Part shown: positions 18,480-27,182 of the stretch, one piece after another
Numbering within the stretch: position 1 is the stretch's first letter
Layout: the number at the start of each line of letters is the position of its first letter
Origin: Limoniibacter endophyticus
Lineage (GTDB): Bacteria > Pseudomonadota > Alphaproteobacteria > Rhizobiales > Rhizobiaceae
Direction of reading: 5' to 3'
Length of the DNA: 64,000 nucleotides
Assembly: GCF_014652835.1 (NCBI RefSeq)
Contig: NZ_BMZO01000001.1
Coordinates: 1-64,000 of the forward strand
Translations under genes and position numbers: made by a program
Notes under the pieces: model-generated
Told to the model about the DNA's origin: nothing
Databases searched by the model: none
Seen by the model: the letters and a program-made list of their open reading frames with translations, nothing else

Positions 18480-18638
18480 ATGGACGTTCTTCGCATTCTT
18501 ATCGCCATCCTGCTGCCTCCGCTCGGCGTGTTCCTGCAAGTCGGGATAGGCCTGCATTTCTGGCTGAACATCCTGCTGACGCTGCTTGGTTATATTCCAG
18601 GTATCATCCATGCAGTCTGGGTGATCATGCGAAAGTAA
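18480..18638 (+). CDS. YqaE/Pmp3-family small membrane peptide
   Basis: This 52-residue peptide has two hydrophobic helices and the PMP3/YqaE motif LPPLGVFLQVGIG followed by NILLTLLGYIPGIIHAVWVI. Members are stress-linked plasma-membrane proteolipids; a role in ion or salt balance is suggested for the family only. The start is the ATG at 18480. It is a single gene, divergent from gcvT and convergent with queF. Confidence 0.92.
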   Translation: MDVLRILIAILLPPLGVFLQVGIGLHFWLNILLTLLGYIPGIIHAVWVIMRK

Positions 18639-18659
18639 CGCCCCGGTTATGCATCCTGA

Positions 18660-19124
18660 TCAGCCGCGTCCGCGATATCCGGGCACGCCCGTCTCCGGCA
18701 ACCAGATGTGCTCCGGTGCCTTGCCTGTCTGCCAGAAAACATCGATAGGAATGCCGCCGCGGGGATACCAGTAGCCGCCAATGCGCAACCAGCGCGGTTC
18801 CAGAAGCTCGACCAGGCGACGGCCGATCGACACGGTGCAATCTTCATGAAACGCACCATGATTGCGAAACGAGGTCAAATAAAGCTTGAGCGACTTTGAT
18901 TCGACCAGCCATTCGCCGGGAACGTAGTCGATTACAAGATGGGCGAAGTCCGGTTGACCGGTAACAGGGCAGAGCGAGGTGAATTCCGGTGCCGTAAAAC
19001 GCGCGACATAATCCGTATCGGCCTGCGGATTGGGCACGCGCTCCAGTACGGCTTCTTCAGGCGATGCCGCAACAATGTTTGCACCGCCAAGCTGGGTGAG
19101 ATGTTCGAGCGGATTTTTTGACAT
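18660..19124 (-). CDS. queF: NADPH-dependent 7-cyano-7-deazaguanine reductase
   Basis: This 154-residue unimodular QueF reduces preQ0 to preQ1 in queuosine synthesis. The catalytic Cys is in [12 protein letters not shown] and the family signature is [17 protein letters not shown], followed by FHED. ATG 19124 has GGAG seven bases upstream; a longer reading from 19163 lacks support. No other que genes are adjacent. Queuosine modifies the wobble G of tRNA-Asp among others, and two tRNA-Asp genes lie just upstream, but this may be chance. Confidence 0.95.
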   Translation of the reverse strand: MSKNPLEHLTQLGGANIVAASPEEAVLERVPNPQADTDYVARFTAPEFTSLCPVTGQPDFAHLVIDYVPGEWLVESKSLKLYLTSFRNHGAFHEDCTVSIGRRLVELLEPRWLRIGGYWYPRGGIPIDVFWQTGKAPEHIWLPETGVPGYRGRG

Positions 19125-19248
19125 AGTTAGCTCCATGCGTTCGGGCAAGACAGGCCCGGGCATCCGGTATGTGGAAACAGAGGTGATAATGGCGCATCTT
19201 CATGCGAGGCGCGCCACTCTCGAATAACAGATGATCTGGAAAAGAAAG

Positions 19249-19325
19249 TGGCGCGAGTGACGGGGCTCGAACCCGCGACCCCCGGCGTGACAGGCCGGTA
19301 CTCTAACCAACTGAGCTACACCCGC
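19249..19325 (-). tRNA. tRNA-Asp (anticodon GTC), copy 1
   Basis: The 77-base cloverleaf on the minus strand has acceptor GCGGGTG/CACTCGC, anticodon loop CTGTCAC (GTC = Asp), T loop TTCGAGC and an encoded CCA. It is identical in sequence to the copy at 19559-19635. Confidence 0.96.
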
Positions 19326-19558
19326 GCATTGGACCGAAGCAGGTCGTTTCGCTTCGGTGAGCGGCGATATACGGGGAGGATAGAGCCGTGTCAACGCGGC
19401 TTTTTCATTTAGCGGCGATTCTTTTCGACAAATTTGTTAAAAGAGGCGGCCGGGAATCTTACGAAATTTCAGGGAGATATGACGGCTTCTTCGCATCATG
19501 CTTCGAGCGCGCGCTTAAGCGGGCGGCCTGATTCGCAACATGTATAAAAAGGAGAAAA

Positions 19559-19635
19559 TGGCGCGAGTGACGGGGCTCGAACCCGCGACCCCCGGCGTGA
19601 CAGGCCGGTACTCTAACCAACTGAGCTACACCCGC
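19559..19635 (-). tRNA. tRNA-Asp (anticodon GTC), copy 2
   Basis: The same 77 bases as the copy at 19249-19325, including the encoded CCA. It lies 233 bases upstream of copy 1 in the direction of transcription. Confidence 0.96.
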
Positions 19636-19866
19636 GCATTGGACCGAAGCAGGTCGTTTCGCTTCGATGAATGGGCGTATACGGGGCGGGCATTTTCAAG
19701 TCAACTGCCTTTTGCCGATTTCATAACGTCGCTGGGGAAATTTTTGCTCCCGCACCGCCAAGCCAACATGAAGAGCAGAAATTCACAAACTTTATGCGAC
19801 GATTTGATGAAAGGGCCCTTGCGTGGGCAAATCAAATCGCTTAGAGACGCGGCACACTGGCTTTTC

Positions 19867-19942
19867 GGGCGATTAGCTCAGTTGGTAGAGCGCCTCGTTT
19901 ACACCGAGGATGTCGGGAGTTCGAGTCTCTCATCGCCCACCA
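19867..19942 (+). tRNA. tRNA-Val (anticodon TAC)
   Basis: A 76-base cloverleaf with acceptor GGGCGAT/ATCGCCC, anticodon stem CCTCG/CGAGG around TTTACAC (TAC = Val), T loop TTCGAGT and an encoded CCA. It lies on the strand opposite the tRNA-Asp genes. Confidence 0.96.
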
Positions 19943-20077
19943 TTTTCCCATGTATGTCACCAGATGCCGTTTCCGGAACAAGTATCCATCATCGGCAGTT
20001 TTGTCCTTGCGTAAAATCCTGTGATTATCTGTCGCGCGTGCTTTCTTCCGAGCATCTGTGCGGCGACAACGCCTTTC

Positions 20078-20659
20078 ATGGCCAAGCTCTATTTCCATTA
20101 CGCAACGATGAATGCCGGCAAGTCGACACTGCTCCTGCAGGCATCCTATAATTACCGCGAACGCGGTATGCGCACGGTGATCTTTATCGCAGCGCTGGAC
20201 GACCGGGCCGGGAAGGGACGCGTTTCCTCCCGGATCGGCCTTTCTTCCGAGGCGATTCCATTTGCGGAGGGGGACGATCTGTTCTCGATCATCTCCGAAA
20301 TGCATGCGGTTGAGCCGATTGCCTGCGTTTTCATTGATGAGGCGCAGTTTCTGTCTGCCCGGCAGGTGTGGCAGTTGGCGCGCGTTTCAGACAGAAACGG
20401 CATTCCGGTGATGGCCTATGGCTTGCGAACCGATTTTCAAGGCAAGCTGTTTCCCGGTTCGCTCGAGCTCTTGGCCTTGGCCGACGAACTGCGCGAAATC
20501 AGAACTATCTGTTTTTGCGGACGCAAGGCGACAATGGTCGTCCGAGTCGATGAAGCGGGCAATGTCATACGGGAAGGCGCTCAGATCGAAGTGGGCGGCA
20601 ATGAAAAATATGTATCGCTTTGCCGGCGCCACTGGGACGACAAGATGCGCTGCGACTAA
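20078..20659 (+). CDS. tdk: Thymidine kinase
   Basis: This 193-residue type II thymidine kinase phosphorylates thymidine to dTMP in salvage. The P-loop is MNAGKST after YFHYAT, the Walker-B/base motif is IDEAQFL, and a zinc ribbon is formed by CFCGRK and CRRHWD at the C terminus. ATG 20078 gives the standard MAKLYFHY start. No strong ribosome site is visible, and upstream in-frame starts look spurious. Confidence 0.95.
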   Translation: MAKLYFHYATMNAGKSTLLLQASYNYRERGMRTVIFIAALDDRAGKGRVSSRIGLSSEAIPFAEGDDLFSIISEMHAVEPIACVFIDEAQFLSARQVWQLARVSDRNGIPVMAYGLRTDFQGKLFPGSLELLALADELREIRTICFCGRKATMVVRVDEAGNVIREGAQIEVGGNEKYVSLCRRHWDDKMRCD

Positions 20660-20790
20660 GCCGCATTCGCATCTGCTTGCCGGTGCGCGCTTCTTGGCCC
20701 CGTCACCTTGATATTGACTGCGAAGCGGCGCGCGAAACTTCCACCATGTCGCAGTGACTTTTCGTGCTCGCTGTGCCATCGCTTCTTGTC

Positions 20791-21186
20791 ATGAAAGCGA
20801 TGCGCGCATTTTCGAGAGACAGGTTGCTTGCCTGGCCCATGCTGGGGCTGGTTGCTTATCTGCTCGTGCTGCAAGGCTTGATCGGCAATTACGCCCAGGC
20901 CGCGAGCGTTATGGGCGATGCCACCGGCGGGTCGGTCATCTGTACGCATCTTGGTGTGGTCGACAATAGCGAGCCAGGCGCGCCCGATCCGCTCAAGCAT
21001 GATTGCTGCGCGATCGCGTGCCAGTCCGCGGGCGGCAAGGTGATGGGAAACGGTGCTGCCGCGCCCGTTCTGGCCCGGAATTTTACGGAAATTCGCGTTT
21101 CGCTGGATATGCGGGGGGCTGCCGCATGCCCGACCACCTGGACCGCGCAAGTGCCGGATGCGCGCGCACCGCCAGCCTTCTCCTGA
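20791..21186 (+). CDS. DUF2946-like small secreted or membrane protein (copper cluster)
   Basis: This protein of about 131 residues has one hydrophobic N-terminal segment (WPMLGLVAYLLVLQGLIGNYAQAA) that looks like an uncleaved signal or anchor. A Cys/His pair region follows, VICTHLG and KHDCCAIACQSAGG, typical of DUF2946 proteins that sit in copper-related clusters. The start is uncertain (ATG 20791 or GTG 20764). It precedes the PCuAC gene by 93 bases, in the same direction. A metal-related periplasmic role is inferred from the Cys/His pattern and context only. Confidence 0.7.
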   Translation: MKAMRAFSRDRLLAWPMLGLVAYLLVLQGLIGNYAQAASVMGDATGGSVICTHLGVVDNSEPGAPDPLKHDCCAIACQSAGGKVMGNGAAAPVLARNFTEIRVSLDMRGAAACPTTWTAQVPDARAPPAFS

Positions 21187-21279
21187 TTTTATTTCTCCAC
21201 TCGCTATCGCAATGAACGCGCTTGCCCTGAGGCCAGTGCGTCGCGATGCAATTTCTCTTGCCAGAACAGGACTATTTCC

Positions 21280-21813
21280 ATGCGCAAGTTTGCAGGCACT
21301 GCCGCTCTTCTTCTTTCGCTCGTTGCATCGGCTGCGGCGGCTCACGAATACAAGGTCGGTAATCTTGAAATCGGCCATCCCTGGAGCCGGGCTACGCTTC
21401 CGGGCGCTGTCGTAGGGGGCGGCTATCTCACGATAACCAATAATGGCACGGAAGACGACCGTCTCGTCGGCGGCACGACACCCGTCGCAAAGAAGGTCGA
21501 AATCCACGAAATGAAGATGGATGGCGGCGTCATGCAGATGCGTCAGCTCGATGGCGGCGTGGCCATTCCGGCAGGTCAGACGGTGAAGCTCGACACTGGC
21601 GGTTATCATCTGATGCTGCAGGAATTGAACGCGCCGTTGGAGAAGGATACGCGCGTGCCGCTGACCCTGGTTTTCGAGAAGGCGGGTAGCGTGCAGGTCG
21701 AACTTGCGGTCGGTCCAGCGGGCGGACGTGCGCCAGCACAGGACCATTCCAGTCACGGTGAGCATTCTCACGGCGCGCATCACTCGCACGAAGACGGGCA
21801 TAAACATGACTGA
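21280..21813 (+). CDS. Periplasmic copper chaperone PCu(A)C with His-rich tail
   Basis: This 177-residue exported protein has a signal peptide over residues 1-20, cut near AAA-AH. The PCuAC domain carries the copper ligands H76-x-M78, a Met near 85-87, and H110-x-M112 (HEMKMDGGVMQM and YHLM). These proteins give Cu(I) to the CuA or CuB site of cytochrome oxidase with SCO. Residues 150-177 form a tail with nine His residues, beyond the usual domain, which may store copper or other metal. Its last 8 bases overlap the PepSY gene, so the two are coexpressed. Confidence 0.93.
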   Translation: MRKFAGTAALLLSLVASAAAAHEYKVGNLEIGHPWSRATLPGAVVGGGYLTITNNGTEDDRLVGGTTPVAKKVEIHEMKMDGGVMQMRQLDGGVAIPAGQTVKLDTGGYHLMLQELNAPLEKDTRVPLTLVFEKAGSVQVELAVGPAGGRAPAQDHSSHGEHSHGAHHSHEDGHKHD

Positions 21814-23239
21814 CGAGGCAGTTCTGCTTCCGGGAGAGCGGGTAAATGCCGGGCAAAGGGCAGCCGATCTTTATCGCGCTGTCTGGCGCTGGCATTTCTA
21901 TGCCGGGCTTTTGGTTCTGCCCTTTCTCGTTTCATTGTCCCTTACCGGCGGCCTTTATCTCTTCAAGGATGAGATCGATCGCGCTGTGCACTCCGATCTT
22001 TTCGTCGTGGAGCAGGGAGCGGCGACTGTCGCACCTTCGCAGATAATTGACGCCGCAACGGCCCTGGTACCTGGCGCGGCGGTAAAATTCACCACCCCGC
22101 CGGACAGAACCCGTTCTGCGGAAGTCACCATCGTCGATGCGGGTGGGGCGCGGCAGGCCGTTTATGTCAATCCCTATACAGGCAAAGCACTTGGCACATT
22201 GCCTGATCGCGGCACTGTCATGTGGGTTGTGCGTTACTTGCACAGCCTGAAATTTTTCGGTCCCTATGCCCGCGCATTGATCGAGATTGCAGCGGGCTGG
22301 TCTATCCTTCTGGTGGCGACCGGCCTCTATCTCTGGTGGCCAAGGGGAAGGAATGGCGGTGTGCTAAGCGTGCGCGGCAAGCCGCGCCAGCGCATCTTCT
22401 GGCGCGACACGCACGCCGTGACGGGCGTCGTCGTGGGCGGTGTCATCGTCTTTCTGGCCATTACAGGCATGCCCTGGTCGAACGTCTGGGGCGGGAAGAT
22501 CAATGAATGGGCAAACGGGAATAATTTCGGCTATCCCGCGGGCGTCCGCGTGGAGGTGCCGATGTCGGATCGTAAGCTGTCCGAAAATGGTCTCACGGCA
22601 TGGTCAATGGAACAGGCGCAAATCCCGCGCTCGGCCCATGCCGGTCATGATGGACACATCGCCCAAGATCCGCATGCAGGCCATGGAGGGCATGAAAGCA
22701 CCACGATTGTCGAAGCGGCTGGCGTGGATGCCGTCGGCATTGACCGCGTGGTTGAAAAATTCGAGACTCTCGGGTTGCATCCGGGCTTCGCCATCGTCTT
22801 GCCGAACGGCCCGACCGGCGTCTATAGCGGCTCGGTGTATCCGGACGATCTGAGCCAGCAGCGCGTCGTGCATCTCGATCAATATACCGGAGAGCCATTG
22901 CTCGATGCCTCTTATGCCGATTACGGCCCGATGGGGAGGGCGCTCGAATTCGGCATCAATGTTCACCTAGGCCAGGAATTCGGACTTACAAACCAGATCA
23001 TCCTGGCGATCTTCTGCCTCGGAATCATCCTGCTCTCGGTGTCGGCGGGCGTCATGTGGTGGAAGCGGCGCCCGAGCGGACGGATGGGTGTGCCGCCCAT
23101 GCCATCCGATCCACGTATCTTGCATGGTGTCGTGGCGATCCTGATTATTGGCGGGATCCTGTTTCCTCTGGTCGGGCTTTCGCTGATCATTATTCTCGTC
23201 ATCGATGTCATGACCCGCAGAACGGTGCTATCGAAATGA
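21806..23239 (+). CDS. PepSY-associated transmembrane protein (PiuB-like)
   Basis: This 477-residue inner-membrane protein has four predicted spans. WRWHFYAGLLVLPFLVSLSLTGGLYLF leads, two spans lie near 150-175 and 205-225, and the last lies near 395-415, followed by a C-terminal hydrophobic pair. PepSY-type periplasmic domains lie between them. Family members accompany siderophore or metal uptake and may reduce or handle metal. An unusual His/Gly-rich segment of about 30 residues (near 276-300) lies in the large periplasmic part. ATG 21806 overlaps the PCuAC stop by 8 bases. A shared terminator follows. Confidence 0.88.
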   Translation: MTDEAVLLPGERVNAGQRAADLYRAVWRWHFYAGLLVLPFLVSLSLTGGLYLFKDEIDRAVHSDLFVVEQGAATVAPSQIIDAATALVPGAAVKFTTPPDRTRSAEVTIVDAGGARQAVYVNPYTGKALGTLPDRGTVMWVVRYLHSLKFFGPYARALIEIAAGWSILLVATGLYLWWPRGRNGGVLSVRGKPRQRIFWRDTHAVTGVVVGGVIVFLAITGMPWSNVWGGKINEWANGNNFGYPAGVRVEVPMSDRKLSENGLTAWSMEQAQIPRSAHAGHDGHIAQDPHAGHGGHESTTIVEAAGVDAVGIDRVVEKFETLGLHPGFAIVLPNGPTGVYSGSVYPDDLSQQRVVHLDQYTGEPLLDASYADYGPMGRALEFGINVHLGQEFGLTNQIILAIFCLGIILLSVSAGVMWWKRRPSGRMGVPPMPSDPRILHGVVAILIIGGILFPLVGLSLIIILVIDVMTRRTVLSK

Positions 23240-23244
23240 ACAAA

Positions 23245-23277
23245 AAACAGCGGTAAATTAAAGGTTTACCGCTGTTT
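23245..23277. terminator. Bidirectional terminator between the PepSY and SCO genes
   Basis: A 12-13-base perfect stem (AACAGCGGTAAA / TTTACCGCTGTT) with a 7-base loop and A/T-rich flanks lies between two convergent genes. Confidence 0.85.
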
Positions 23278-23291
23278 CCGTATTCGAAAGA

Positions 23292-23939
23292 TCAACCTTC
23301 GCTTCTGCGTTCCCCATCAACGAGAAGCTGACGAACCTTTTGGACTGCGACGTCGTTGCTGGTGCCATAAGGGATAAGCCCTTTCAGACGGCCATCCGAG
23401 CCCACCAGAAGAACATCCATGCTGTGCGCCATCGAATAACCGCCATTGCCGTTTGGCACTTTCCGCGCATAGAGTTTCCATCCATCTATCATCTTGCGCA
23501 TTTCCGGCAGTTCGCCCGTAACGCCGGTGATGCGATCTGAAAACGCGTTTGCATAGGCATTTACCGTCTTCACATCGTCGCGCTCCGGATCGACGGTGAA
23601 GAAATAGGCATTCAAATTGCTGCCATCCTCGCCAAGAGCTTCCATCCATCCGGCCATCTCGTAAAGCGTGGTCGGGCAGACCTCCGGGCAGCGCGTGTAG
23701 CCGAAGGACATGATGGCAGGCGCGCCTTTCAGATTTTCCTCAGTGAAGGGGCGGCCTTCATCGTCGACAAGATGGAAGGCCGAATCAAAACGCTCATGGC
23801 TTGGCAGATTGAAGAAGAGCCAGGCCAGAACCGCAATGGTGAAGGCAGCAAGAAAGCTGCCTACGATTGCCGCAAAGCCCATATGGGGATTATTACGGTT
23901 CTTGTCAGAGAAAAGGTCGGATTTCTGATAAGCGGCCAC
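23292..23939 (-). CDS. SCO1/SenC-type copper protein
   Basis: This protein of about 215 residues has one N-terminal transmembrane helix (about 21-44) and a periplasmic thioredoxin fold. The copper-binding CPEVCP is at C84/C88 and the conserved His is at about 172 (MAHSMDV). SCO proteins load copper into cytochrome oxidase and pair with PCuAC, encoded convergently 1.5 kb away. GTG 23939 is chosen because GGAG lies 8 bases ahead; ATG 23957 has no such site. Confidence 0.92.
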   Translation of the reverse strand: MAAYQKSDLFSDKNRNNPHMGFAAIVGSFLAAFTIAVLAWLFFNLPSHERFDSAFHLVDDEGRPFTEENLKGAPAIMSFGYTRCPEVCPTTLYEMAGWMEALGEDGSNLNAYFFTVDPERDDVKTVNAYANAFSDRITGVTGELPEMRKMIDGWKLYARKVPNGNGGYSMAHSMDVLLVGSDGRLKGLIPYGTSNDVAVQKVRQLLVDGERRSEG

Positions 23940-24105
23940 ACAGCTGCTCCATTTCATCGTCGTCGTTACGAAGGGTTTCTAGCGTACAAAAGTCCGGGTC
24001 CGCGATGTGGCAGATTGACCGGCTACCCTTTACGTTCTTCATTGCGTCGTTATCCTGCATATTCTACCTAAAAAAGGGCGTGGCGTCGTTGAAAGTCAAA
24101 ATATT

Positions 24106-25203
24106 ATGAAGGCTGGTTGGCCGTTTTTTGCACCTACGAGTGAGATGGCCCGGCAGATCATCGCTTTCGACTGGGCGGCACACCCGCTTGGACCGATAGA
24201 TACCTGGCCGAAAACGCTTCTGATTACGGCTGGCATGATGCTGCGTTCGCCCTTTCCGAAGGCGATCGTCTGGGGCGAAAACATGACAACGCTCTATAAT
24301 GATGCCTTCCGCCCGATCCTCGGCGCGAAAGAGAACACGCTGGGCGCTTCATTCTCGGATGTGTGGGCCGAAGCATGGGACGATCTGGGCGAGATCGCCG
24401 ACCGTGCCTACGCGGGCGAGGGGACGTTTGTCGAAGACTTCCCCATGGTCATCAATCGGTTCGGCTACGAAGAGCAGGCCTATTTCACTTTTTCCTATAG
24501 TCCGATTCACGATGAGCAGGGTGATGTTTTGGGCTTCATGAACACAGTGATCGAGACGACAGGAAAGATCGAAGCTAATCGACGTTCTGCGATCGTCAAC
24601 ACGGAACTCGCGCATCGGATCAAGAACACGCTGACTATCGTACAATCCATCGCCAGTCAGACCTTGCGCACGGCGCCCGACATGCCTACAGCGCGCCGCC
24701 TGCTTTCGCAAAGATTGCAGACCCTTGCGCAGACGCATTCACTGCTGACCGGCGGAAGCAAGGGCGATGCACCCGTTCGCGACGTCGTGGAGAGTGCGCT
24801 CGCACTGCATATAGGCGATGGCTCTCGCGTTACATTGTCCGGGCCAGCACTGCATCTGGGTGAGCGCCAGGCTCTCTCGCTGGGTATGGCGGTGAATGAA
24901 CTCGCGACCAATGCGCTGAAATATGGCGCCTTGTCGGTCGAGACGGGAAAAGTCCGGATCGAGTGGACGACCGGGGAAACGTTCCAGTTCCACTGGCTCG
25001 AACAGGGCGGTCCGATCATTTCCCCACCAAAACGGATCGGTTTTGGGTCCCGGCTTCTTAAAGACGTGGTTTCCTATGATTTCAAAGGGGTGGTGACGCT
25101 TGAGTTTGCGTCCACTGGCCTTTGTTACAAACTCAACTGCGACCCGCGCAACCTGCGGCCCGAGATGGCTTCTCAGCCAGGAGAAACTCAGCTGAAGCCG
25201 TGA
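24106..25203 (+). CDS. Orphan HWE-family sensor histidine kinase
   Basis: This 365-residue soluble kinase has a sensor part over about 1-155, beginning with the FDWAAHPLGPIDTWP block common to this group. It includes a PAS/GAF-like stretch ending in YSPIHDEQGDVLGFMNTVIETT. The HWE kinase core follows: phospho-acceptor H170 in ELAHRIKNTLTIVQSIA, N box NELATNALKYGAL at 264-274, and the WxE motif in FHWLEQGGP. No membrane span and no response-regulator gene are nearby, so partner and signal are unknown. HWE kinases of this order act in stress and light signalling. The gene overlaps the convergent YitT gene by 16 bases. Confidence 0.92.
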   Translation: MKAGWPFFAPTSEMARQIIAFDWAAHPLGPIDTWPKTLLITAGMMLRSPFPKAIVWGENMTTLYNDAFRPILGAKENTLGASFSDVWAEAWDDLGEIADRAYAGEGTFVEDFPMVINRFGYEEQAYFTFSYSPIHDEQGDVLGFMNTVIETTGKIEANRRSAIVNTELAHRIKNTLTIVQSIASQTLRTAPDMPTARRLLSQRLQTLAQTHSLLTGGSKGDAPVRDVVESALALHIGDGSRVTLSGPALHLGERQALSLGMAVNELATNALKYGALSVETGKVRIEWTTGETFQFHWLEQGGPIISPPKRIGFGSRLLKDVVSYDFKGVVTLEFASTGLCYKLNCDPRNLRPEMASQPGETQLKP

Positions 25204-25814
25204 TAGCGGCCCGGCTTGTGGTTGACGGCAAGAATGACGTTCAGGATCGTCGCGCCAATGATCGATAGAAGAATGCCTTCCGGCGATAGCACAAACAAGG
25301 AAGCGACCAGAATTGCCAGATCCAGCCCCAGCTGGAAAAATCCCGCTCGAATGCCGAAATTCTCCTGAAGATAGATCGCCAGAATGTTTATGCCGCCGAG
25401 TCCGGTGCGATGGCGGAACAGAATGAGCAGGCCAACGCCGGAAAGCATTCCGCCAATGATCGCCGCATAAAGCGGTGACAGATGAGAAAAGTCGATCCAG
25501 TCGCCGTTCAGGCGAGAGAAGATGGACACAAGTCCGACGGCGATGAAGGTACGCAGCGTGAACTTCCAGCCGAGTCGCTTCCAGGCAAGAAGATAAAACG
25601 GCAGGTTGATTATAAAGAAGACGAGTCCAAAGGAGTAGCCGCTAATATATTGCAGGAGCAGGGCGATGCCAGCAGTGCTGCCAACGAGCAGCATGGACTT
25701 TGTATAAAGCAGCATGCCGAGTGAAACCAGAAGCGTTCCCATTATCAACGCCATTGCGTCTTCGAGAATGGAGTGGCGCTCGGTATGGGCTTCGATTGCT
25801 GGCGGATTGCTCAA
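25188..25814 (-). CDS. YitT-like (DUF161) membrane protein
   Basis: This 208-residue protein has five or six hydrophobic spans and the YitT/YczE-like pattern MGTLLVSLGMLLYTKSMLLVGSTAGIALLLQY and RTGLGGINILAIYLQENFGI. The family's function is unknown; transport or membrane sensing is assumed. The start is set at TTG 25814, with GGAGA six bases upstream, giving MSNPPAIEAH. Longer in-frame readings back to 25958 have an implausible basic N terminus. Confidence 0.82.
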   Translation of the reverse strand: MSNPPAIEAHTERHSILEDAMALIMGTLLVSLGMLLYTKSMLLVGSTAGIALLLQYISGYSFGLVFFIINLPFYLLAWKRLGWKFTLRTFIAVGLVSIFSRLNGDWIDFSHLSPLYAAIIGGMLSGVGLLILFRHRTGLGGINILAIYLQENFGIRAGFFQLGLDLAILVASLFVLSPEGILLSIIGATILNVILAVNHKPGRYHGFS

Positions 25815-26234
25815 AATCTTCTCCGAGTCGGTAGGTGCCGTGCGACTCTTTGCCTGCTTGCTGAAACCGGCGCAAGCGGCCAGATAAACGTCCCCTGTAG
25901 CGACTTTTGTTTTCCTCAAGAATCGTATGTGCGGGGAGCATTCTCGAAACTCGCCCATTCGAACAAATAAAACTTGACTATAATTATCACCTTTAATAAA
26001 CGAAATATGTTAACAGCACGAAGTTGAGCGTTTGCGCCAATTCGTCTTCGTACCGTCTTTTTTTGGCCGACTTTCTTCGACTGCGGGCTTGCGTCCGCGG
26101 TCGCGCTGCGCTAACCGTCGCCGCGATGCAACTGGACACTATAGCTATGGGTCCACTGGTATAATCATTAGCGATTTACCCAAGGTTCCCGCGCTAAAGT
26201 CGCTCCAAATGCCAGCTACATGGAAAGTCGGACC
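25815..26234. promoter_or_regulatory. Divergent regulatory region of the nuo operon and the yitT-like gene
   Basis: These 420 bases have no credible gene. The stretch contains a GC-rich hairpin at 26078-26103 (11-base stem with two wobble pairs, TTGC loop) and a perfect TATAAT at 26160-26165, 70 bases before nuoA. These would suit a leader structure and a -10 element, but no good -35 was found at the right spacing. Function is inferred. Confidence 0.45.
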
Positions 26235-26600
26235 ATGGACGAACTTCTTACGTCTTATCTGCCCATCGTCGTTTTTCTTGGCGTTGCGGTACTTGTAGGC
26301 CTTTCGCTCACGATCGCGCCCTTCATCATTGCCTACCGCAATCCAGACCCGGAGAAGCTCTCTGCTTATGAGTGCGGCTTTAACGCGTTCGACGACGCGC
26401 GCATGAAATTTGACGTGCGCTTCTATCTTGTATCGATCCTCTTCATCATCTTCGATCTGGAAGTCGCATTCCTCTTCCCATGGGCGGTCGTATTTGGCGA
26501 TATCGGCTGGTTCGGCTTCGCGTCGATGATGATCTTCCTCGGCGTTCTGACCATCGGCTTCATCTATGAATGGAAGAAGGGAGCGCTGGAATGGGATTGA
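26235..26600 (+). CDS. nuoA: NADH-quinone oxidoreductase subunit A
   Basis: This 121-residue membrane subunit of complex I has three transmembrane helices and the conserved loop [23 protein letters not shown] (Cys/Glu/Asp) between helices 1 and 2. ATG 26235 is used; the in-frame ATG at 26220 adds five residues. It is the first gene of the 14-gene nuo operon and overlaps nuoB by 10 bases. Confidence 0.96.
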   Translation: MDELLTSYLPIVVFLGVAVLVGLSLTIAPFIIAYRNPDPEKLSAYECGFNAFDDARMKFDVRFYLVSILFIIFDLEVAFLFPWAVVFGDIGWFGFASMMIFLGVLTIGFIYEWKKGALEWD

Positions 26601-27172
26601 CCAGCAACAACCAGACGCTCGTTGCACCGCAGCCAAAGGGCATCATCGATCCGAACACCGGCAAGCCGGTTGGTTCCGACGACGCCTTCTTCGGTTCGAT
26701 CAATGACGAGCTTTCCGACAAGGGCTTCATCCTGACCTCTTCGGAAGCGCTGATCACGTGGGCGCGTTCCGGTTCACTCATGTTCATGACATTCGGTCTT
26801 GCATGCTGCGCCGTGGAGATGATCCATACCTCCATGCCGCGCTATGATTCCGAACGTTTCGGCGTTGCGCCCCGCGCATCACCGCGCCAGTCCGACGTCA
26901 TGATCGTCGCCGGCACACTGACCAACAAGATGGCGCCCGCTCTGCGCAAGGTCTATGACCAGATGCCTGAGCCGCGCTACGTCATCTCGATGGGTTCCTG
27001 CGCCAACGGCGGCGGCTATTATCACTATTCTTATTCGGTCGTGCGCGGCTGCGATCGCGTGGTTCCTGTCGACATTTATGTTCCAGGCTGCCCGCCCTCC
27101 GCCGAGGCGCTTCTCTATGGCATTCTCATGCTGCAGAAGAAGATCCGCCGCACCGGTACGATCGAGCGCTGA
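26591..27172 (+). CDS. nuoB: NADH-quinone oxidoreductase subunit B
   Basis: This 193-residue subunit binds cluster N2, the last electron donor to quinone. The cluster cysteines are in [17 protein letters not shown] and PGCPPSAE. It starts inside the last codons of nuoA (10-base overlap), which gives translational coupling. The N-terminal extension of about 50 residues is as in other alphaproteobacteria. Confidence 0.97.
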   Translation: MGLTSNNQTLVAPQPKGIIDPNTGKPVGSDDAFFGSINDELSDKGFILTSSEALITWARSGSLMFMTFGLACCAVEMIHTSMPRYDSERFGVAPRASPRQSDVMIVAGTLTNKMAPALRKVYDQMPEPRYVISMGSCANGGGYYHYSYSVVRGCDRVVPVDIYVPGCPPSAEALLYGILMLQKKIRRTGTIER

Positions 27173-27182
27173 GGGCTAAGGC

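Larger units (their letters stand above)
19249..19666 (-). repeat. Direct 108-base duplication carrying tRNA-Asp and its 5' flank
   Basis: Bases 19249-19356 and 19559-19666 are identical for 108 positions: the 77-base tRNA plus 31 bases of upstream sequence that probably include the promoter-proximal leader. Beyond these limits the two flanks diverge quickly. This indicates a tandem duplication that kept the transcription-start side. Confidence 0.9.

Noticed and set aside
19249-19666. Direct repeats that could hint at a CRISPR or integration array
   Set aside because: The repeated unit is a tRNA-Asp gene plus leader, only two copies, with no cas or integrase gene.
19540-20151. Open frame across tRNA-Asp copy 2 and tRNA-Val
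   Set aside because: It runs through two tRNA genes and has no ribosome site or family.
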